Part shown: in pieces, positions 25,901 through 35,500 of the stretch
Layout of the letters: each line of letters begins with the position of its first letter
Position numbering within the stretch: the first letter of the stretch is position 1
DNA from: VAZQ01 sp045811525
GTDB lineage: Bacteria; Pseudomonadota; Alphaproteobacteria; Rhizobiales; Xanthobacteraceae
Assembly (NCBI GenBank): GCA_045811525.1
Contig: JBJMTV010000004.1
Coordinates: forward strand, 1-64,000
Direction of reading: 5' to 3'
DNA: 64,000 bases
Made by a program: the position numbers and the translations under genes
Notes under the pieces: model-generated
The model's database searches: none
What the model was told of the DNA's origin: nothing
The model's input: the letters and a program-made list of their open reading frames with translations, nothing else

Positions 25901-26030
25901 TGCTTCTGTCGGGGCAAGTTAGCACACGCCCGCGATGCTCGCCGGCAGAGTGACCCGGAGCAAGCTCCCTGGGCCTTGCTTTCACCGCGCACCCGCTATT
26001 CGTTATGCAGGGCAACGCTTGGAGACGGTG

Positions 26031-27002
26031 ATGAAAGCTGGAGTCGCGAGTGGGCAGGGCCTCGTCATACGCGAGATGGCGAAGCCCAGTCCCAAGCCCA
26101 ACGAGGTGCTGGTGCAGGTAAGGGCGGCCTCGCTCAACCGGGCTGATCTCGCGGTCGCGCGCGGCATGCCGCATGGCCCGCAAAGCGGCGTCGGTGCACT
26201 CGTCGGATTGGAATGGGCGGGCGAAGTCATCGAATGCGGCACCGCGGCAGAGGGTGGCTTCAAACCGGGCGATCGGGTGATGTGCTCGGGCAGCGGCGGC
26301 TATGCCGAATATGCGGTCACAGACTGGGGCCGGGTCAGTCCCATCCCGGACGGGATGAGCTTCGAGACGGCGGCGACCCTCCCCGTTGCTCTGAGCACGT
26401 TGCACAACGCGCTGGTCACCGCCGGCCGCCTCAAGCCGGGCGAAGCCGTGATGATTCAGGGCGCAAGCTCCGGAGTGGGGCTCATGGGCCTGCAGATTGC
26501 CAAGCTCATGGGAGCGCAGGTCGTCATCGGCACTTCGACCAACGACGTACGCCGTGCACGTCTGAAGGAATTCGGTGCCGACCTGGTCATCGATACCCGC
26601 GAGCCGGATTGGCCGGAAGCAGTTCTTCGAGCGACTGGCGGAAAGGGTGTGAACCTGACAGTCGACATGTTGTCGGGTCCTTTGGTGGCGCAGACCATGC
26701 GTGCAACGGCGCTCCTTGGCCGCATCGTCAATGTGGGGCGACTTGCCGGCACACGCGCCGAATTCGACTTCGACCTGCATGCGTTGCGGCGCATCGATTA
26801 CATAGGTGTGACCTTTCGCACCCGCACGCTCGAGGAGGTCCGTGAGATCGGGCGACGCATGCGCGCCGACCTCTGGCCGGCGGTTGCTGCCGGCAAGCTG
26901 AGACTGCCCATCGACCAGCATTTCTCGCTCGACGAAGCGCCGGCGGCGCAGCAGTTCATGCGTGACAACAAGCATTTCGGCAAGATCGTGCTGACGGTTT
27001 AG
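26031..27002 (+). CDS. Medium-chain reductase, NADPH:quinone oxidoreductase type
   Basis: 323 residues from the ATG at 26031 (MKAGVASGQGLVIREMAKP); an open frame upstream has no family similarity. The GroES-like half contains VQVRAASLNRADLAVARG and LVGLEWAGEVIECG; the Rossmann half has VMIQGASSGVGLMGLQIAKL, the QOR-type NADPH motif. No structural zinc cysteines are seen, in line with the zeta-crystallin/quinone reductase branch. It is the first gene of a run with the Bug-like gene (2 nt after its stop) and the decarboxylase-like gene, suggesting a catabolic operon. Confidence 0.9.
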   Translation: MKAGVASGQGLVIREMAKPSPKPNEVLVQVRAASLNRADLAVARGMPHGPQSGVGALVGLEWAGEVIECGTAAEGGFKPGDRVMCSGSGGYAEYAVTDWGRVSPIPDGMSFETAATLPVALSTLHNALVTAGRLKPGEAVMIQGASSGVGLMGLQIAKLMGAQVVIGTSTNDVRRARLKEFGADLVIDTREPDWPEAVLRATGGKGVNLTVDMLSGPLVAQTMRATALLGRIVNVGRLAGTRAEFDFDLHALRRIDYIGVTFRTRTLEEVREIGRRMRADLWPAVAAGKLRLPIDQHFSLDEAPAAQQFMRDNKHFGKIVLTV

Positions 27003-27004
27003 AT

Positions 27005-28042
27005 ATGACCGGCCGCAGGATGCTCGCGGGTGCTGCCTTGCTCGCGCTTCTCATGCCAGGCGCGCCGCTGCAGGCAGAGAGTGTTGCTGATTTCTACCGC
27101 GGGCAGACCGTGACCATCATTGTGAGCTCGAGCGCTGGAGGCGGGTACGACACAGTCGCGCGCACCATTGCTCGCTTTCTCGGTAAGCACATTCCCGGCA
27201 ATCCGCCTGTGGTGGTGCGCAACATGCCCGGCGCAGGGGGGATGAGCGCAACAAATTATCTCTACAACCAGGCGGACAAGAACGGCGCGGTCATCGGACT
27301 CCTGCAGAACAACACACCATTCGAGCCTCTCTTTGGAACAAAGGAGGCGCGCTACGATCCCCGCAAGCTCAGCTGGCTCGGTACTCCGAGCTTCGAAACG
27401 GCCATGCTGCTCCTTTGGCACACGGCGCCGGTTGACAGCGTGACGCAGCTGAGAACGCGCGAGATCGCGGTCGGTGTGTCCGGAGCCAATTCCACCCCGG
27501 CGTTTTACGCGCGGCTTCTCAATGCAACGCTCGGCACAAGGATGAGGCTGATCAATGGTTATGCCGGACAGACCGAGGTGTTCCTGGCTATGGAGCGGCG
27601 CGAGGTCGACGGCCATCCCAGCGCCTTCTACAACTCGGTGCGCGCGATGCGCCCCGCTTGGCTGCGGGACCACCTGGTCAAGCCGATCGTGCAATACGGC
27701 CCGGAGAAGATCCCGGAGCTTGGAGATGTGCCGTTTGCACTCGACCTCGTGGAGAGCCGGGAGGACCGGCAGCTGATTGAGGCCGCAGTTGCGCCGCTTG
27801 CCGTCGGCCGGCCATTCGTGGCGCCGCCTGGCGTTGCGGGAGAGCGTATTGCGGCGTTGCGGGCTGCTTTCGCCTTCACCATGAACGAGCCGGAGTTTCT
27901 CGCCGAGGCAGAGAGACTTGGCCTCGGGCTGAATGCCGCTCGGACTGGCGCGGAATTGCAGGAGCTCGTCGAACGGGCTTATAGCAGCCCGCCAGGGGTG
28001 ATTGAGCGGTTGCGCCAGCTGAACAGTCTGGCCATTCCCTGA
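27005..28042 (+). CDS. Bug-like tripartite tricarboxylate transporter substrate-binding protein, divergent subtype
   Basis: 345 residues with a signal peptide ending L-Q-A-E. The start of the mature protein (ADFYRGQTVTIIVSSSAGGG, YDTVARTIARFLGKHIPGNP, VVVRNMPGAGGMSATNYLY) is the branch of TctC-like proteins common in Bradyrhizobium, distinct from the classical YPxRPI type. The ligand is unknown. Only 2 nt separate it from the reductase before it, and 25 nt from the decarboxylase-like gene after it, so the three are almost certainly one operon that takes up and processes an acid. Confidence 0.88.
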   Translation: MTGRRMLAGAALLALLMPGAPLQAESVADFYRGQTVTIIVSSSAGGGYDTVARTIARFLGKHIPGNPPVVVRNMPGAGGMSATNYLYNQADKNGAVIGLLQNNTPFEPLFGTKEARYDPRKLSWLGTPSFETAMLLLWHTAPVDSVTQLRTREIAVGVSGANSTPAFYARLLNATLGTRMRLINGYAGQTEVFLAMERREVDGHPSAFYNSVRAMRPAWLRDHLVKPIVQYGPEKIPELGDVPFALDLVESREDRQLIEAAVAPLAVGRPFVAPPGVAGERIAALRAAFAFTMNEPEFLAEAERLGLGLNAARTGAELQELVERAYSSPPGVIERLRQLNSLAIP

Positions 28043-28067
28043 AGCTCACCCGATCGGAGAGAGATTA

Positions 28068-29054
28068 ATGTCGCGCAGGCTCGAGCTCACATTGGCGTGC
28101 GGTGACTACGAGATCATGCGCGCCTTGAAGGAAGGACTTGTTCGTCCGGAAGGTATCGAGCTTACCGTGCTCACCGACATGGCGGCCTCTCCGCGCCATT
28201 GGCGGTTCTTGCGCGAAGGTGAATTCGATGTCGCCGAAGTGTCCGGCTCCGGCTATATCGCGGCGCGTGACCGCGACTTGCCGTTCCGCGCCATTCCAGT
28301 GTTCCCGCACCGCCGGTTCCGGCACGGCTTCATCTTCGTCAATACCTCGAAAGGCATCAGAAAGCCCACCGATCTGATCGGGCGAAAAGTTGGCACCAAA
28401 GGCTTTCTCTTCACGGCGGGAGTATGGATGCGCGGCATCCTCGAGCAGGATTACGGCGTGCCGCACAAGTCTATCCACTGGTTGGCCGAGACCGACGAGG
28501 ATGTCGATTTCACTCCCCCGAGCGGTCTCGACATTGTCCAGATCAGTGAGGATCAGTCGCTGGAGGATATGCTTGTTGCCGGCGAAATCGACGCGCTGTT
28601 CTCGCCCGACTTGCCTCGTCCATTGATGGCGGGGGACCCGCGCATCGGGCGTCTGTTCAGCAATTACAAGCAGGAGGAGATCGCCTTCTACCAGCGCACC
28701 GGCATTTTTCCGATCATGCACGTCATCGGAATCAAGCAGGAGATCGTAGAGCGCCATCCCTGGGTCGCGATCAACCTGTTCAAGGCGTTTGAAGCGTCGA
28801 AGCGTGCGGCGATGGAGCGTATGCAGAACCCGCGTATCGTCCCGCTTGCTTGGTATCGCGAAAGCTGGGAGGAGCAGGAGGCGGTCCTGGGCAAGGACCC
28901 GTGGCAATATGGGTTGACGCCGCGCAATGTCAGCAATCTCGAGCGGCTGGTGACCTATTTGCACGAGCAGGGCGTCATCAAGCGTCCCGTTGCGGCGCCG
29001 GACCTATTCCTCAACGTTTCGGAAGGACGCAAACGTAACGAGTTCCGCATTTAA
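28068..29054 (+). CDS. 4,5-dihydroxyphthalate decarboxylase-like / PBP-like protein without signal peptide
   Basis: 328 residues with SD GGAGAGAGA before the ATG. The fold is that of periplasmic binding proteins, but there is no export signal. It begins LELTLACGDYEIMRALKEG, then ELTVLTDMAASPRHWRFLRE, FDVAEVSGSGYIAARDRD, FPHRRFRHGFIFVN and HVIGIKQEIVERHPWVAINL, matching proteins annotated as 4,5-dihydroxyphthalate decarboxylase (Pht5-like). Such proteins may be decarboxylases or ABC-type binding proteins; cytoplasmic placement favours the enzyme. Third gene of the operon starting at 26031. Confidence 0.82.
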   Translation: MSRRLELTLACGDYEIMRALKEGLVRPEGIELTVLTDMAASPRHWRFLREGEFDVAEVSGSGYIAARDRDLPFRAIPVFPHRRFRHGFIFVNTSKGIRKPTDLIGRKVGTKGFLFTAGVWMRGILEQDYGVPHKSIHWLAETDEDVDFTPPSGLDIVQISEDQSLEDMLVAGEIDALFSPDLPRPLMAGDPRIGRLFSNYKQEEIAFYQRTGIFPIMHVIGIKQEIVERHPWVAINLFKAFEASKRAAMERMQNPRIVPLAWYRESWEEQEAVLGKDPWQYGLTPRNVSNLERLVTYLHEQGVIKRPVAAPDLFLNVSEGRKRNEFRI

Positions 29055-29081
29055 CGCCGACCGACCGCCGACCTGACGCCA

Positions 29082-29306
29082 TCAGCGCTTTTTGATGCGA
29101 AAGACCAGCAACGTCCCCTCGCGCGTGCTCCCTTCCAAGGTGTCGCCGGTCTGGTTGAGCAGGTTGGGGATATCGACCGCGGCGAGGGGATCCGTGCATT
29201 CTGCCACCAGCAGGTCGCCGGATTGGATGCTGCTGAGCGCTTTTCGCACCCTCAGAGCGGGCAGGGGGCACTTAAGCCCACGCAGATTAATCACCTTCTC
29301 GGCCAT
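29082..29306 (-). CDS. tusA: TusA-family sulfur carrier protein
   Basis: 74 residues, normal for TusA. The sulfur-carrying cysteine is in LKCPLPALRVRKAL (about residue 12), the family CPxP motif, followed by a two-layer alpha/beta fold (GDLLVAECTDPLAAVDIPNL). It relays persulfide sulfur for tRNA thiolation or molybdenum cofactor synthesis. It is divergent from the MoeA-like gene with about 50 nt between starts, which fits a role in molybdopterin sulfur supply, though this is context only. Confidence 0.93.
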   Translation of the reverse strand: MAEKVINLRGLKCPLPALRVRKALSSIQSGDLLVAECTDPLAAVDIPNLLNQTGDTLEGSTREGTLLVFRIKKR

Positions 29307-29356
29307 GGCTTCGACCTGCTTCCATGGATCATCGCAATACTATAGTGGCAAGCTCA

Positions 29357-30490
29357 ATGGTGACGCAGCCCGCCGACATCCAGCGGATCGCCAGGCTGAC
29401 CCCGATCGCTGATGTGCTTGCGCGCATTGTTGCTTTGGTGCAGCCCGTCGAGGCGCGTCCAATCGATAAAGTTCGCGCCGGGCATGTTGTCGTGGATGCC
29501 GTCATACGGACGCCTTCTCCGCCCGTGCCGATTGCCCTGCGGGACGGATGGGCCGTGCCATCGGAGCTGACCAGTGATGCGAGCTCCTACGCGCCGGCAC
29601 CAGTCCCCTCCGCGATCGCGATCGAGGTGGGGCAGGCTCTGCCCGGCGATGCCGATGCGGTCGCGCCCGCGGATTTGGTTGTGGCACGCGGCGGGATGCT
29701 GGAGATCACTGCGCCCGTCACCCCCGGCGAAGCGGTGCTCCCGGTAGGAGCGGATGCGAGGCCTGGCACTTTCGCCTTGCGCGAGCAACGCCGGCTGACG
29801 CGCGTGCAAGTGGCCGTGCTCACCGCGCTGCGTGGCGCAGCGCCCGAATTGCTCGTGCGTGAGCCGCGGCTATGTCTGGCGGTGGACCGCACCGGCGCCG
29901 ATGCGATGATCGAGGCGACGGCCAATCTGCTGGCCGCCGAAGTTGAAGCGGCAGGGGCTACAGTGCGCGGCGGGCAGGGGGCGGGGCAAACCGTGCCCCT
30001 CGAGCAAGCTTTGCAGAACGAGAGCGCCGACGCGGTCATTGCGATTGGCGGGACGGGTAGTGGCGGAAGCGATCACAGTGTGCAGACGCTGGCGCGTCTG
30101 GGCCGGGTCGACGTGTACGGAATTGCGCTGTCACCTGGGGAAACGGCCGCTGTTGGTTTCGTCGGGAGCCGACCGGTGCTGCTCTTGCCCGGGCGACTCG
30201 ATGCGGCGTTAGCCGTCTGGCTTGTGCTCGGGCGTCCGCTCGTGCGGTGTTTGGCGGGAGCGCTTGACGAGGAACAGAGCTGGCGTGCCAAGCTTTCTCG
30301 CAAAGTGAGCTCCACCCTCGGCCTCACTGAGCTCGTGCCGGTTTGCATGCGCGCAGGCAGCGTCGAGCCGACGGCCTCGGCCTATGTGCCGCTGTCGATC
30401 CTGGCGCAAGCGGATGGTTGGATCCTGATCCCGCCAGAGAGTGAAGGCTTTCCGGCCGGGACCGAGGTGAACGTAAGATCCTGGTCATGA
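29357..30490 (+). CDS. Degenerate MoeA-like molybdopterin-binding protein
   Basis: About 377 residues from the ATG at 29357; an ATG at 29324 would add 11. It has the MoeA layout. The N-terminal motif is kept as IALRDGWAV, but the MoCF_biosynth part is unusual: the canonical GGVSVG is GGTGSGGSD and the usual LPGNP is LPGRLD. It may therefore bind rather than make the cofactor. Its stop overlaps the start of the second moeA gene (ATGA at 30487), so the two are translationally coupled and may act as a pair. Confidence 0.82.
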   Translation: MVTQPADIQRIARLTPIADVLARIVALVQPVEARPIDKVRAGHVVVDAVIRTPSPPVPIALRDGWAVPSELTSDASSYAPAPVPSAIAIEVGQALPGDADAVAPADLVVARGGMLEITAPVTPGEAVLPVGADARPGTFALREQRRLTRVQVAVLTALRGAAPELLVREPRLCLAVDRTGADAMIEATANLLAAEVEAAGATVRGGQGAGQTVPLEQALQNESADAVIAIGGTGSGGSDHSVQTLARLGRVDVYGIALSPGETAAVGFVGSRPVLLLPGRLDAALAVWLVLGRPLVRCLAGALDEEQSWRAKLSRKVSSTLGLTELVPVCMRAGSVEPTASAYVPLSILAQADGWILIPPESEGFPAGTEVNVRSWS

Positions 30491-32481
30491 GCGGCCCCTT
30501 GCAGCCCCAATCCGCCGAGCAGGATCTGATCGCCAGGCTCGGCCGTGCGGCGCGACAGGAGCAGTTTCTCGAGATCGTCACGGCTGACGAGGCGCGAAGC
30601 CGCTTCGCGGCGCACGCCGACTTCTCGCCGTTGCCGGCGGAAACCGTCCTGCTCGCGGATGCGCTCGGGCGCGTGCTTGCGGATGACGTCATTGCCCCGG
30701 TCGATGTGCCGCCATTCGATCGCGCGAATGTCGATGGTTTTGCTGTGCGCGCGGCCGATACGGCAGGCGCGGGCGCCAGCTCGCCACGTTCTTTGATCCT
30801 CAATGGCGAGGTGGTCGTCTGCGGACATATGCCGGCTCTCGATGTAACGCCCGGGACGGCGACGACAATCGCCACAGGAGGGGTGATCCCGCGCGGTGCC
30901 GATGCCGTGGTCATGGTTGAGCACACGGACGTTCAGCCCGTGAACGCTAGCCCAGCGATTGACGTGCAGCGTGCGGCCATCCCCGGCCAGTTCATCTCCT
31001 ATGCCGGATCGGACATCGCGCGCGGCGAGACAGTGCTGCGTCGCCGCACCGAGCTCTCATCGCGCGAGATCGGCATGGCGGCCGCCTGCGGCATTGCCGA
31101 GCTACCGGTCGTGCGCAAGCCGAAGGTCGCCGTGCTCTCCACAGGAGATGAGCTCACATTGCCCGGCACGGCGCTTGCGCCCGCGCACGTTTTCGACAGC
31201 AACGGTGCCATCATTGCCGCCGCCGTCACGGAGGCCGGTGGCGACCCGCTGCCGATGGGAGCTTTCCCCGACAGCGAGCCGGCGCTGCAGGCCGCTCTGC
31301 GAGATGCACTGGAGCGCTGCGACATCGTTGTGGTGAGCGGCGGCACGTCAAAAGGTGCCGGCGATCTCTCACACCGCATCGTGTCGCAGCTGGGCGCACC
31401 GGGCATTCTCGTTCATGGTGTCGCTCTTAAGCCGGGCAAGCCGCTTTGTCTTGCGGTCGTCGCAGACAAACCGGTGGTGGTGCTTCCGGGGTTTCCCACC
31501 TCGGCCATTTTCACGTTCCATGCCTTCGTCGCGCCGCTGATCCGAGCGCGCGCCGGGCTTGCGCCGGAAGCTGCCCGCAGCGTGGAAGCTACCGTGCCGG
31601 TGCGTATTGCCTCGGAGCTCGGCCGCGAGGAATTCGTGCTGGTGGCACTCGTGGCTGCCGCTGATACAGCCGCCGCCCCGCTCGCCTTTCCGACCGTGAA
31701 AGGGTCAGGCGCCGTGACGAGCTTCTCGCAGGCGGACGGCTTTCTGGCGATCGACGCGCTCGCTTCTTCGCTCGATGCGGGTACGCGCACCCGCGTCACT
31801 TTGATCGGTCATTCACAGGCTGTTCCCGACCTCGTCCTGATGGGGAGCCACTGCATTGCCCTCGACGTGGTGCTCGGCGCGCTTGCCGAGCAAGGATTTT
31901 CCGCGCGCGCAATCGCCGTCGGCAGTGCCGGCGGTGTGACTGCGGCCGAACGCGGGCAATGCGATGTTGCACCGGTGCATCTGATCGATCCCGCAACGCA
32001 AGTCTATAATTCCCATCTGGTCCGTTCCGGGCTTGCGCTGGTGAAGGGCTGGCGGCGCATGCAGGGTCTCGTGTACCGCGATGGCGATGCTCGCTTCGCC
32101 GGGCGCGACGCGAACGAGGCTATTGCCGCGGCGCTTGCCGATCCGACATGCCTGATGGTCAACCGCAATGCCGGTGCCGGCACGCGGCTGCTGATTGATC
32201 AGCTGCTCGCGGGAAAGCGGCCTGGCGGCTACAGCAACCAGCCGCGCTCGCACAATGCGGTTGCGGCGGCCATTAGTCAGGGACGCGCCGACTGGGGTGT
32301 GGCCGTCCAGTCGGTGGCGCGGCTCTACGGCCTCGCCTTCATTCCGATCCTGCCAGAGCACTATGATTTTCTGCTGGTCGAGCAGCGTCGCGAACGAGCC
32401 GCGGTGCGTGCCTTCCTGGCTGCTCTCAAGGATGAGACGGTGCGTGAAAGGATTCGCGCTTTGGGTATGGATCCCGGGTAG
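30487..32481 (+). CDS. moeA: MoeA molybdopterin molybdotransferase fused to a PBP-like domain
   Basis: 664 residues. Residues about 25-440 are MoeA: VPPFDRANVDGFAVRAADTA, GVIPRGADAVVMVEHTDV, PKVAVLSTGDEL, DSNGAIIAAAVTEAGGDPLP, VVSGGTSKGAGDLSH, KPGKPLCLAV, VVVLPGFPTSAIFTFHAF. About 450-664 are a periplasmic-binding-protein-like domain (IGHSQAVPDLVLMGSHC, GGVTAAERGQCDVAPVHL, LMVNRNAGAGTRLLIDQLL, QGRADWGVAVQSVA) that resembles ModA/LysR-type effector domains and may sense or deliver the oxyanion. It inserts molybdate into adenylylated molybdopterin. The fusion is known in the MoeA family of several phyla. Confidence 0.9.
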   Translation: MSGPLQPQSAEQDLIARLGRAARQEQFLEIVTADEARSRFAAHADFSPLPAETVLLADALGRVLADDVIAPVDVPPFDRANVDGFAVRAADTAGAGASSPRSLILNGEVVVCGHMPALDVTPGTATTIATGGVIPRGADAVVMVEHTDVQPVNASPAIDVQRAAIPGQFISYAGSDIARGETVLRRRTELSSREIGMAAACGIAELPVVRKPKVAVLSTGDELTLPGTALAPAHVFDSNGAIIAAAVTEAGGDPLPMGAFPDSEPALQAALRDALERCDIVVVSGGTSKGAGDLSHRIVSQLGAPGILVHGVALKPGKPLCLAVVADKPVVVLPGFPTSAIFTFHAFVAPLIRARAGLAPEAARSVEATVPVRIASELGREEFVLVALVAAADTAAAPLAFPTVKGSGAVTSFSQADGFLAIDALASSLDAGTRTRVTLIGHSQAVPDLVLMGSHCIALDVVLGALAEQGFSARAIAVGSAGGVTAAERGQCDVAPVHLIDPATQVYNSHLVRSGLALVKGWRRMQGLVYRDGDARFAGRDANEAIAAALADPTCLMVNRNAGAGTRLLIDQLLAGKRPGGYSNQPRSHNAVAAAISQGRADWGVAVQSVARLYGLAFIPILPEHYDFLLVEQRRERAAVRAFLAALKDETVRERIRALGMDPG

Positions 32482-32505
32482 CGCTCATCGTGCCTGGAGC
32501 AGGCC

Positions 32506-35500
32506 TCATCCGCCAGGGGCGAGCTTTTCCTCGATCTCGGTCATCAGCGGACGGGTAAGCCCCGCCTCGCGCAACTCGGCAAAATCCTCCAGAAGCACGG
32601 TTCGCCAGGATTTCGTTCCCTGCACATTCTGCTGGTCGCGATAGCGAAGGTAGACCGCGCGGGCTTCCTCCGCGCGTCCAAGAAACATGAGGGCGTGCGC
32701 GCGATTCATGATGATCCAGAGCGTTCCGGGAGAAAGCTCCAACGCCCGTTCTGCAGCTGTGAGAGCTCTGTTGAAATCCTCGGCAAAGACCGCGCTCCAG
32801 GAGACGCTGCTCAGCCGACTCGCGGTGGTAGGCCCCGCCCTTTTGTCCGACGCAATTTCATCTTGCTCGGCTTGTGCCGCGATGGCCTCGCGCAAAGCAA
32901 GAGTCTTACGGTAATAGCCGAGCGCTTCCGCACGTTTGCCGTCCGCCAGCGAAACGAGAGCGAGCCTGCGGTAGACGTAGATCAGATTGGTCTTTCGGCT
33001 GACGCTCTTGGGCTCGAGCGTGACGAGCTTCTCGCGCAGCTCGCGGCCCTTCTGGTAGTACGCCAGAGCCTCGGCGCGGTTGCCCTCTTTCATCAGCGCG
33101 TCAGCCAGCTGGATGTAGACGTAGGCAAGGCTGCTCTGACGAGTGATGCTGTTCGGCTCGAGCGTGGCGAGCTTCTCCCGCAGCTCGCGAGCTTTCTGGT
33201 AGTACACCAAAGCCTCGCCGCGCTTTGCATCTTGCATGAGAGCATCAGCGAGCTGGACATACGCGTAGGCAAGGTTGCTCTGTCGAGTAATATCGTTCGG
33301 CTCGAGAGCGGCGAGCTTCTCGCGCAACTCGCGGCCTTTATGATAGTAACCCACAGCCTCGGCAGTCTTTGCCTGCTTCATGAGTGCATCAGCAAGCTGG
33401 ATGCAAACGTAGGCTAGACTGCCTTGCCGAGTGATATCGTTGGGCTCAAGAGCCGCGAGCTTCTCGCGCAGCTCAAGGCCTTTGCGATAGTAAGCCACAG
33501 CCTCGGCAGGCTTCTCCAGCTCGACCAGCGCATCAGCAAGCTGGACGTAAACGTAGGCCAGACTGCTCTGCCGGACCAGATTGTTCGGCTCGCGGGCGAC
33601 GAGCTTCTCGCGCAGCACCCGCCCCTTCTCATAGTACACCACCGCCTCGGCGTACTTTTCATCCTTGCTGAGCGCATCACCAAGCTGGGCGTAGACGTAG
33701 GCGACGTCACTCTGCCGGTCGATATCGTTAGGCTCCAGAGCGAACAGCTTCTCGCGCAGCACCAGGCCTTTACGGTAGTAGGCCAAGGCATCGGCGCGCT
33801 TGCCGGCATCTAACAGTGCATTGGCGTATTCAACATAGATGAAAGCCAGGTCGCTCTGGCGGATCAGCCTCCCCGGCTCATCGGCTGCGTTCCTCTCGCG
33901 AAGGTCCATGGACTTTCGCAACAAGACCAGAGCGTCCTCGCGCTTCCCGTCTTGCAGCAAAGCCGTGGCCACCCTTTCGTAGACATAGGCGAGATCACTC
34001 CGCCGATCGGTGTTGTCGGGATCGGCAGCGACGATCAGCTCGCGGATGCCAATTACATTCTGATAATAGGCGAGAGCCTCAGCGCGCTTGCCGTTTGCCA
34101 GCAGGCAGTCCGCCATAACGCGGTAGGCAAGGCCTAGAGTGCGCTGCCACACAGGATTGTTCGGATCAGCAGCGGCAAGCCTCTGGCGCACAGCGAACCC
34201 GCGCTGCGCATAGGCAAGCGCCTGCTCGGGCTTTTTCTCCGCCAGCAATCCGTCGGCGAGCTCAGAATAGACGAAGGCGAGAGCGTCCTGCAGATCGGTA
34301 TTGCCGGGCTCTGCCGTGGCAAGCCGTTCCCTGATCTCGCGCGCTTTCTCGTATGCGGCAATCGAATCGGCGCGCTTTTGCTTGTCGCGCAAGGACTCGC
34401 CCAGTCCAGCGTAGCAGGAGCCAAGCGATTGCAGGTTTGGAGGCGTCTTGCTCAGTGGTTCTATGAGAGATGCGCACTCGATGTAATAGTCGACGGCCTT
34501 TTGCTTGTCGCCGTCGCTGCGCTCGAGGGAGCCCAGATCCCGCAACGCGACCGCGACATCGCGCTTCGCCGACTCCACGTCGTAAGAAACGGAGAGCGGC
34601 TTTGTCCCGTCCGGCAGCAGCGACCGGCGCACGCGCAGTTGGTAATCGTAGAACCGACGTGCCCGGTCCACGTTGCGCAAGTCTTCGTACAGTCCACCCA
34701 CCTTGCGCGCATGCCGCGCCATCCAATTGCGCGTCGGGATGGTGTCCTGCAGCTTGTAATAATCCACGGCCGTGTCCCAGGCGTGTTCGAACTCGACCAG
34801 AGCGGCCTGCATAGCTTTTCGCTTCGCCGGCTGTTCAGTCGTTCGCTCCCGCGCGCTCAGCACGACATCTCCCAGATTGTTGTAGAGGTCGACCAGGAGC
34901 GATAGCAGAGCGGTGGCTTGCGTATTGGCGAGCCGCGTTATGCCTGCGCGCAGGCTTGCCTCCGCTTCATCGAAGCGGGACGCTTTTCGCATGATGCCGG
35001 CTTGGCGAAGGTGGGCCGAGCCAACGAACCAGTGCGTCTGGTCGACATTGATGACACCCGGCGCGATCTCCTGCAAAAGGCCGATCGAGCGACCGACAGA
35101 CCGCAGCGCCAATTCGGTATTGCGGCGCGCCTCCCACACCTGCGTAATGGCATCGAAAACGTCAAAGCCCTTCGAGACATCGTCATAACTTCGAGCTCGC
35201 CGGAGAAGCTCGGTCGCGATCTGCGTCGCTTCGTCGATGTAGCGCGAGCCGCCTTGAATGGCGCCTGCCTCACCGCGTCCACCGGATTCATCTGCGCCGG
35301 AACGGCTCGTCTCGGGCGCAGCACGTGTGGTCACTTTCGCCAAAATGACCAGCGAGAGCGCCTTGACGCTCATGAAGCGGGAATCATAGCCCGGTCCGCG
35401 CATTTCGTCGGCGAGGGTGATGATCTTGTCCATCAACGGACGCACCTGCTCGTCGAGGACCTTGTCGCCGCCGAGCGACTGGGCGTCGCTGCGCTCTACG

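Noticed and set aside
32869..34308. CRISPR-like or minisatellite repeat array
   Set aside because: The 144-bp units are coding, keep frame and vary at third positions; there are no short repeats with unique spacers.
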